The notes below the pieces were generated by a model. That model saw nothing but the letters and a program-made list of their open reading frames with translations. It did not search any database and was not told the origin of the DNA. Below are positions 5,674 to 7,217 of a DNA stretch of 7,217 nucleotides, in pieces (the first letter of the stretch is position 1; every line of letters begins with the position of its first letter). Where the stretch lies: assembly GCA_003157195.1 (NCBI GenBank), contig PMIU01000014.1, positions 1 to 7,217 of the forward strand, given 5' to 3'. The position numbers and the translations under genes were made by a program. Source of the stretch: Candidatus Nomurabacteria bacterium. Its GTDB lineage: Bacteria; Patescibacteriota; Minisyncoccia; Phycocordibacterales; UBA9973.

Positions 5674-5734
5674 CTAGGTTTTTCTTTCTCTTCCACCTAA
5701 TGTAGGGGGAAGTCGGATAGGGGTATAATTTGTA

Positions 5735-6508
5735 TTACTCGTGCTTCAAAGGGGAAGTTTCATAACTTTCTTTCGCTCCGAAAATTCTCCTTGCTAAGAT
5801 GACTATTAACAGGATAAATATGGCGAACAGAATCCATTGGATGAGGCCGGAAGGCAAGAAACTGTTTGACCCGAAGATGGCATTGGATGCTAATGCACTT
5901 CCGCTGTCCGGATTGGTTGCGCTGTTGGGTGTGTCAGTAAAGGTGCCGTTTGGATTTGGGTTCGTGTTGGAATTTGTGTCGGTATAGTTGGTTGTGGCAG
6001 AATTATAATTGTTTCCAGCGTTAGTGTTTGCAGCAGCAGTGTTGCTATTTACTGTAAAGAAAACTGCGTTAGAATATCCACCGCCTGGTGCGCCATTGTA
6101 GACAGTGATATAGAATCCGCCGTTGGTTTTGTACGCATAGGTATCATTGCCTGTCATCTGCACCAAGAGGTGAGAGCTGTCGATGAAAGTTGTAGCGCGA
6201 TTGGATGCATTAATTCTGGCGACAGAACCCGGAACGAACCCGCTACCAGTAATGGTTATAGTTTTGGTACCTACGCCTAAATTACTGGACTTTGGGTTGA
6301 TAGTGTCGATGCTTGGGTTCGGATTATCTATATTGACCGGGTTGTTTACTGTTTGCCCGGTGTAGCTGTTATAAACATAATTATAACCGGTAGCCTGAGC
6401 AGCAGCCTGCTTAAAAGGCATAAAAATCGTTAAAAAAGCTAAAATAGTCAATACTTTCAGGCCCAAATTTATGCTATGTTTTATTTTTGTGTTATTTATT
6501 TTCTTCAT
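5735..6508 (-). CDS. IPT/TIG-domain surface protein with C-terminal membrane anchor
   Basis: A 257-residue protein from ATG 6508. A longer open frame back to 6742 runs through the tRNA-Leu gene and must be ignored. It has a signal peptide (about 1-38, with the hydrophobic core at 17-31 and QAAAQA at the end). An IPT/TIG immunoglobulin-like domain follows (about 66-154): SIDTINPKSSNLGVGTK, ITITGSGFVPGSVARIN, SHLLVQM, GGFYITVYNGAPGGGYSNAVFFTV. An Asn/Thr/Ser-rich stalk (about 155-215) leads to a C-terminal anchor FLPSGLIQWILFAIFILLIVILARR (about 217-241) with a basic stop and a short cytoplasmic tail. TIG domains here serve as stiff adhesive or spacer modules outside the cell. The layout points to a cell-surface protein held at its C-terminus, a common Patescibacterial design. 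The promoter ends six bases before ATG, so the message is probably leaderless; no ribosome site is present. Confidence 0.8.
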   Translation of the reverse strand: MKKINNTKIKHSINLGLKVLTILAFLTIFMPFKQAAAQATGYNYVYNSYTGQTVNNPVNIDNPNPSIDTINPKSSNLGVGTKTITITGSGFVPGSVARINASNRATTFIDSSHLLVQMTGNDTYAYKTNGGFYITVYNGAPGGGYSNAVFFTVNSNTAAANTNAGNNYNSATTNYTDTNSNTNPNPNGTFTDTPNSATNPDSGSALASNAIFGSNSFLPSGLIQWILFAIFILLIVILARRIFGAKESYETSPLKHE

Positions 6509-6514
6509 GCGTAT

Positions 6515-6543
6515 AGTATAGCATATTGAGTTGAAAAAGTCAA
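6515..6543 (-). promoter_or_regulatory. Promoter of the TIG-domain gene, leaderless
   Basis: On the - strand TTGACT (6538-6543), 17 bases, TATACT (6515-6520), then 6 bases to ATG 6508. The expected transcription start is the A of the ATG. The -35 begins 3 bases after the tRNA-Leu 3' end. Confidence 0.75.
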
Positions 6544-6546
6544 GTG

Positions 6547-6630
6547 TGCCGGGGAGAGGACTTGAACCTCCATGAGATTTCTCTCGCTTGCTCCTAAGGC
6601 AAGTACGTCTACCAATTTCGCCACCCCGGC
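6547..6630 (-). tRNA. tRNA-Leu (anticodon TAG)
   Basis: 84 bases on the - strand. The acceptor GCCGGGG (6624-6630) pairs fully with CCCCGGC (6548-6554), and the discriminator is A (6547). The D arm reads TGGCGAAATTGGTAGACG. The anticodon stem CTTGC/GCAAG holds the loop CTTAGGA with anticodon TAG (6594-6596), reading CUN leucine codons. The long class II variable arm has GAGA-GAAA-TCTC, and the T arm is GGAGG-TTCAAGT-CCTCT with one G-T pair. CCA is not encoded. No strong promoter of its own was seen; it may be read from the tRNA-Lys promoter. Confidence 0.97.
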
Positions 6631-6703
6631 AATGATTTCTTACACTTTGTCGCCACGAATATTTTCTCGCCGCCGCTCGAAAATTTCTCGGCCCCGGCTC
6701 GCA

Positions 6704-6771
6704 GTTTTGCTTGCTTGCAAAACATCGCTCCGCCTCGTCCACGCTAGAAATTTCCCGCAGGGGAAATTTCT
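6704..6771. repeat. Two perfect hairpins in the spacer between the tRNAs
   Basis: GTTTTGC/GCAAAAC (6704-6710 with 6717-6723, loop of 6) and AGAAATTTCCC/GGGAAATTTCT (6746-6756 with 6761-6771, 11 pairs, loop GCAG). Neither has a T run typical of a terminator on the - strand. They may be processing structures in a tRNA-Lys/tRNA-Leu transcript or dispersed palindromic repeats. Confidence 0.6.
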
Positions 6772-6781
6772 TTAACGCGTG

Positions 6782-6854
6782 TCCGCCCTCTCGGGATCGA
6801 ACCGAGGACCTTATCCTTAAGAGGGATCTGCTCTACCAACTGAGCTATGGGCGG
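6782..6854 (-). tRNA. tRNA-Lys (anticodon CTT)
   Basis: 73 bases on the - strand. D arm GCTC-AGTTGGTA-GAGC, anticodon loop CTCTTAA with anticodon CTT reading AAG lysine codons, five-base variable loop AGGTC, T arm CTCGG-TTCGATC-CCGAG, discriminator A. Taking the standard length, the acceptor is CCGCCCA with AGGGCGG: six good pairs and an A-A mismatch at position 7/66. The anticodon stem GATCC/GGATA has a G-A mismatch at 27/43. An extra T-A pair (6855 with 6782) could instead extend the stem. CCA is not encoded. It has a near-consensus promoter directly upstream. Confidence 0.93.
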
Positions 6855-6864
6855 ATGTCGTTAT

Positions 6865-6893
6865 ACTATAACTCATTTTAATTTTTTTTTCAA
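6865..6893 (-). promoter_or_regulatory. Promoter of tRNA-Lys
   Basis: On the - strand TTGAAA (6888-6893), a 17-base A-rich spacer and TATAGT (6865-6870), ending 10 bases before the mature tRNA 5' end. It probably also drives the tRNA-Leu downstream. Confidence 0.7.
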
Positions 6894-6926
6894 TGTTTTG
6901 GTCTGTGAATCCAAAGACTCTCCGTC

Positions 6927-6998
6927 CGTCATCCTCGCGAATGCGGGGATCCACGTCGTTAAGCAATACTCTGGATTCCCGCCTTCGCGGGAATGACG
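6927..6998. repeat. Inverted pair of dRS3/REP-like palindromes
   Basis: Two 27-base arms (6927-6953 and 6972-6998) are inverted copies matching at 23 of 27 positions, separated by 18 bases. Each arm is itself a GC-rich palindrome. The right one fits ATTCCC-N8-GGGAAT, the dRS3 core known from Neisseria and seen widely in other bacteria. In translation it yields the familiar false peptide HSREGGNP...WIPAFARMT, so the small open frame across it (6873-7073, - strand) is not a gene. Confidence 0.8.
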
Positions 6999-7086
6999 AT
7001 CAAGCCACCACAGTTTGAAGCCATTTGCGCGGCTTGTCAATACGAGCGCGGAGTCAGGCGTCCCTAGTTGCATCTAATTTCGGTCG
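6999..7086. other. Non-coding stretch with no recognised element
   Basis: Part of a gene-free right end (6894-7217). A weak AAGCC/GGCTT hairpin (7018-7022 with 7031-7035) is all that stands out here. I see no promoter, tRNA or believable coding frame. Confidence 0.5.
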
Positions 7087-7217
7087 GCTTGCAGGCGATT
7101 GAAATCGCGCCTGTGGAGCCGTTGGCTGGTTGTCCACCTCCGTGGACGCGGCTTCGTCGGCGTAGGCCGACGGTTGGCGGCACGCCCTTCAGGCGCGATT
7201 TTAATCGCCAGCTAGCT
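7087..7217. repeat. Long inverted repeat enclosing four hairpins (structured RNA or MITE-like end)
   Basis: GGCGATTGAAATCGCGCCTG (7094-7113) pairs with 7190-7209 at 19 of 20 Watson-Crick positions. The remaining pair is G7101-T7202, allowed only in + strand RNA. The stem extends imperfectly outward over 7087-7093 with 7210-7216. Inside are four short perfect hairpins: 7117-7127, 7132-7147, 7155-7172 and 7176-7186. No open frame explains this. The window ends here, so the element may continue. Confidence 0.55.

Noticed and set aside
5724..5729. Perfect TATAAT on the + strand
   Set aside because: No -35 match at 16-18 bases upstream and no + strand gene follows; transcription would only run antisense to the TIG gene.
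6509..6742. 78-residue N-terminal extension of the TIG-domain protein
   Set aside because: It would translate through a complete tRNA-Leu. The signal peptide and promoter fix the start at 6508.
6873..7073. 66-codon - strand frame with HSREGGNP...WIPAFARMT
   Set aside because: This peptide is the known false translation of dRS3/REP-like palindromes.
1..7217. CRISPR array or recoded UGA
   Set aside because: No regularly spaced direct repeats were found, and TGA ends two genes (1205-1207 and 4687-4689) where the protein families should end.

Overview
The window looks like a chromosomal piece of a Candidate Phyla Radiation (Patescibacteria, probably Parcubacteria-like) bacterium. This is inferred from content, not from a marker gene. 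It shows a tandem array of small two-helix VirB2/TrbC-like pilins next to a family 1 solute-binding protein, a TIG-domain surface protein with an Asn/Thr-rich stalk and C-terminal anchor, tRNA genes without encoded CCA, and genes translated with little or no leader. TGA acts as a normal stop, so there is no sign of the recoded UGA-Gly lineages.

Left block (1-4066, + strand): the end of an extracellular solute-binding protein is followed by five pilin-like genes holding six two-helix units. The first two genes (1222-1590, 1618-1998) are divergent from the others. The other three single genes and one fused gene fall into two sub-types: type A (2028-2339, the first half of 2352-3059, and 3252-3671) and type B (the second half of 2352-3059, and 3678-4013). 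The A-B fusion is followed by a separate A gene and a separate B gene in the same order, so this looks like a duplicated A-B cassette. A promoter at 3063-3091 and a leader with mutually exclusive hairpins (3141-3253) precede the second cassette. A strong terminator at 4033-4066 closes the block. The likely job is making subunits of a type IV secretion or conjugation-like surface filament, but no VirB4/VirB6-type gene lies inside the window to prove it.

Middle block (4178-5577, - strand): a two-gene, translationally coupled operon encodes an SPFH (band 7)-like membrane protein and a small anchored protein with six cysteines. It is visibly more G+C rich than the pilin block and has textbook Shine-Dalgarno sites. 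Its -35 box lies inside the terminator stem of the upstream gene.

Right block (5735-6893, - strand): a tRNA-Lys(CTT) with its own promoter, a tRNA-Leu(TAG), then an IPT/TIG-domain surface protein whose promoter implies a leaderless mRNA. The spacer between the tRNAs carries perfect hairpins.

Right edge (6894-7217): no credible gene. It holds an inverted pair of dRS3/REP-like palindromes and, at the very end, a 20-bp inverted repeat enclosing four small hairpins. The latter is either a structured RNA or a MITE-like element.
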